The position numbers were made by a program, and so were the translations under genes. Source: Anaerolineae bacterium (lineage in GTDB: Bacteria; Chloroflexota; Anaerolineae; J102). From it: a DNA stretch of 6,235 nucleotides. The notes below the pieces were generated by a model. It searched no databases. It worked only from the letters and a program-made list of their open reading frames with translations, and was not told the origin of the DNA. The stretch covers positions 1 through 6,235 of the forward strand of contig JALWDV010000835.1 of NCBI GenBank assembly GCA_027036755.1. The letters are read 5' to 3'. Below, one piece after another: positions 6,186 through 6,235 of this stretch; within the stretch, counting starts at the first letter, position 1; each line of letters begins with the position of its first letter.

Positions 6186-6222
6186 GGAAAGGAGGCGATT
6201 TCCCCCTCCTGGCCTCCTTTTT
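6186..6222 (+). terminator. Candidate intrinsic terminator after the isomerase gene
   Basis: AAAGGAGGC (6188-6196) pairs perfectly with GCCTCCTTT (6212-6220) around a 15-nt loop, and two G-T pairs extend the stem to 6186 and 6222. The 3' arm ends in five T residues (6218-6222), which are partly inside the stem rather than after it. A second CCTCCT (6205-6210) in the loop could pair with the same AGGAGG. The position, 74 nt past the last gene, suits the end of the operon. The long loop and short T run keep confidence moderate. The AGGAGG is not a usable ribosome site because no start codon follows at normal spacing. Confidence 0.5.
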
Positions 6223-6235
6223 GCCCCCACCCCGC

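Noticed and set aside
1..6235. CRISPR array, tRNA or rRNA gene, insertion sequence, SAM riboswitch
   Set aside because: No regularly spaced direct repeats, cloverleaf with CCA-like end, transposase frame, or long structured leader was seen on either strand. The G-free leader at 1144-1206 cannot form a riboswitch fold.

Overview
The window reads as one co-directional (+ strand) GC-rich bacterial sugar-scavenging locus of five genes. In order they are an RpiR/MurR-type regulator with a SIS phosphosugar-binding domain, a lipoprotein sugar-binding protein, a two-domain ribose-class ABC ATPase, a single RbsC-like permease, and a homologue of 5-methylthioribose-1-phosphate (MTR-1-P) isomerase, MtnA. 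The binding protein is a lipoprotein with a long Ala/Pro/Gln/Glu-rich linker. Together with the GC-rich codon use and this combination of families, that suggests Chloroflexota or another lineage that anchors its binding proteins by lipid. This taxonomic guess is an inference of low to moderate confidence, because the window has no rRNA or other marker gene.

Layout. Bases 1-140 are non-coding and hold several small inverted repeats that look like an intergenic repeat. A strong sigma70-type promoter (TTGACA, 17 bp, TAAACT preceded by TG) lies at 142-170 and leads to the regulator at 233-1114. A 103-nt gap follows, containing an orphan Shine-Dalgarno sequence and a 63-nt stretch with no G, then the binding protein (1218-2354). 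A GC hairpin lies between the binding protein and the ATPase (2458-3972). The permease (3976-4971) starts 3 nt after the ATPase stop, and the isomerase homologue (5002-6114) follows 30 nt later. The last 121 nt hold a small palindrome and a G/C stem that ends in a short T run, a candidate terminator.

How the parts fit. The importer has the ribose-type composition: one binding protein, one fused double ATPase and one permease that would act as a homodimer. A pentose-like ligand would be captured and imported, phosphorylated at C1 by a kinase that is not in this window, then converted by the MtnA homologue from an aldose 1-phosphate to a ketose 1-phosphate. The SIS domain of the regulator could sense one of these phosphosugars. 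By-eye comparison with E. coli RbsB shows several ribose-contacting positions replaced, so ribose itself is not the obvious ligand. 5-Methylthioribose or 5-deoxyribose, by-products of S-adenosylmethionine metabolism, are the best candidates. The nearest precedents are the MTR salvage route (MtnK/MtnA) and the 5-deoxyribose route (DrdK/DrdI/DrdA). The exact substrate cannot be settled from sequence alone.
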